The translations under genes were made by a program, and so were the position numbers. Below, piece by piece: positions 4,628 to 5,283 of a stretch of 5,283 bases of DNA (position 1 is the first letter of the stretch; the number at the start of each line of letters is the position of its first letter). This stretch comes from Bifidobacterium breve. Its GTDB lineage: Bacteria > Actinomycetota > Actinomycetes > Mycobacteriales > Mycobacteriaceae. The notes below the pieces were generated by a model. The model was given only the letters and a program-made list of their open reading frames with translations, ran no database searches and was not told the DNA's origin. The DNA lies in contig CALQLM010000124.1 in the NCBI GenBank assembly GCA_943331415.1, positions 1 through 5,283 on the forward strand, in the 5' to 3' direction.

Positions 4628-5283
4628 ATGTCTGATCCGTCGTTCGATGTCTTCCAGTTACCGGAGGAGCACGAGGAGTTACGGGCTGCGATCCGGGCAC
4701 TGGCGGAAAAGGAAATCGAGCCGTACGCCGCTGCGGTGGACGAAGAGGCGCGCTTTCCGCAGGAGGCCCTCGATGCGTTGAACGCGTCGGGTTTCAACGC
4801 GGTGCATGTGCCCGAGGATTTCGGAGGCCAGGGTGCGGACTCGGTGGCGGCCTGCATCGTCATCGAGGAGGTCGCCCGGGTCGACGCCTCGGCGTCGCTG
4901 ATCCCGGCGGTCAACAAGCTGGGCACGATGGGGTTGATCCTGCGCGGATCCGATGAGCTGAAGAAGAAGGTGCTGCCCGAGATCGCCGACGGCAAGATGG
5001 CGTCCTACGCGCTGTCCGAACGCGAAGCCGGCAGTGACGCGGCGTCGATGCGGACCCGCGCCAAGGCTGACGGTGACGACTGGATCCTCAACGGCTCCAA
5101 GTGCTGGATCACCAACGGCGGCAAGTCCGCCTGGTACACGGTGATGGCGGTCAGCGATCCCGACAAGGGCGCCAACGGCATCTCGGCGTTCATGGTCCAC
5201 GAGGACGACGAGGGTTTCACTATCGGACCCAAGGAGCGCAAGCTCGGCATCAAGGGCTCGCCCACCACCGAGTTGTACTTCGA
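4628..5283 (+). CDS. fadE25: Acyl-CoA dehydrogenase, FadE25-like (5' part, 218 residues)
   Basis: Acyl-CoA dehydrogenases are FAD enzymes that make the alpha-beta double bond in acyl-CoA during fatty-acid or branched-chain breakdown, passing electrons to ETF. The visible part covers the N-terminal helical domain (about 10-120) and most of the middle beta domain. The family signature A-L-S-E-R-E-A-G-S-D-A-A-S lies at 128-140 and the flavin-contacting W-I-T-N at 160-163. The segment K-L-G-I-K-G-S-P-T-T-E-L (205-216) precedes the cut. Relatives are about 385-390 residues, so about 170 residues, including the catalytic glutamate and C-terminal helices, lie beyond the window. The sequence closely follows my memory of M. 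tuberculosis FadE25 (for example V-A-R-V-D-A-S-A-S-L-I-P-A-V-N-K-L-G), and the place after purE agrees. The exact acyl substrate cannot be read from the sequence. The N-terminus appears a few residues shorter than the annotated M. tuberculosis protein. The frame is intact to the last base. Confidence 0.93.
   Translation, partial: MSDPSFDVFQLPEEHEELRAAIRALAEKEIEPYAAAVDEEARFPQEALDALNASGFNAVHVPEDFGGQGADSVAACIVIEEVARVDASASLIPAVNKLGTMGLILRGSDELKKKVLPEIADGKMASYALSEREAGSDAASMRTRAKADGDDWILNGSKCWITNGGKSAWYTVMAVSDPDKGANGISAFMVHEDDEGFTIGPKERKLGIKGSPTTELYF

Overview
The window looks like chromosomal DNA of a mycobacterium or a close high-GC relative (Mycolicibacterium type). The clues are GC content near or above 70% in sampled conserved genes, GTG starts, TANNNT -10 boxes placed directly before start codons, and the gene order PH-domain protein / GtrA-family protein (opposite strand) / purK / purE / fadE25-like acyl-CoA dehydrogenase. 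From memory this is the order of the Mycobacterium tuberculosis Rv3278c-Rv3274c region, and the protein sequences resemble those products closely. No database search was run, so family and species statements rest on recognition of motifs and sequences.

Layout. Positions 1-756 (minus) hold the first 252 residues of an unrecognised soluble protein whose C-terminus lies outside the window. A 187-bp divergent gap (757-943) follows. It holds a possible 19-codon leader ORF on the minus strand (812-753) whose stop overlaps the next start as ATGA. From 944 to 2191 (plus) there is a tightly packed set: a 54-residue two-helix membrane peptide, a DsbB-family thiol oxidoreductase whose GTG start overlaps the previous stop as GTGA, and, 13 bp on, a PH-domain membrane protein. 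The GtrA-family membrane protein (2805-2152, minus) converges on the PH gene, and their coding ends overlap by 40 bp. A short divergent promoter region (2806-2890) separates it from purK (2891-4090), purE (4059-4586, overlapping purK by 32 bp) and the acyl-CoA dehydrogenase (4628 to the window end, incomplete).

How the genes work together. PurK and PurE carry out successive steps of purine synthesis (AIR to N5-CAIR to CAIR) and are almost certainly translated from one message. The acyl-CoA dehydrogenase is probably read through from purE and may also have its own promoter. The GtrA and PH-domain proteins are envelope proteins of uncertain role. The small membrane peptide and the DsbB protein form a translationally coupled pair predicted to act in disulfide formation outside the membrane.

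The least ordinary part is 790-1665, the small-peptide/dsbB pair with its upstream gap. Its GC content (59% by hand count over 1081-1680) is well below that of its neighbours, and it sits where M. tuberculosis, as I remember it, has birA next to the PH gene. The DsbB protein itself is unusual: it keeps the first CxxC and the following QR, lacks a second cysteine pair, and has an apparent fifth membrane helix. It looks like an acquired cassette. I see no RNA gene, insertion sequence, CRISPR array or attachment site.
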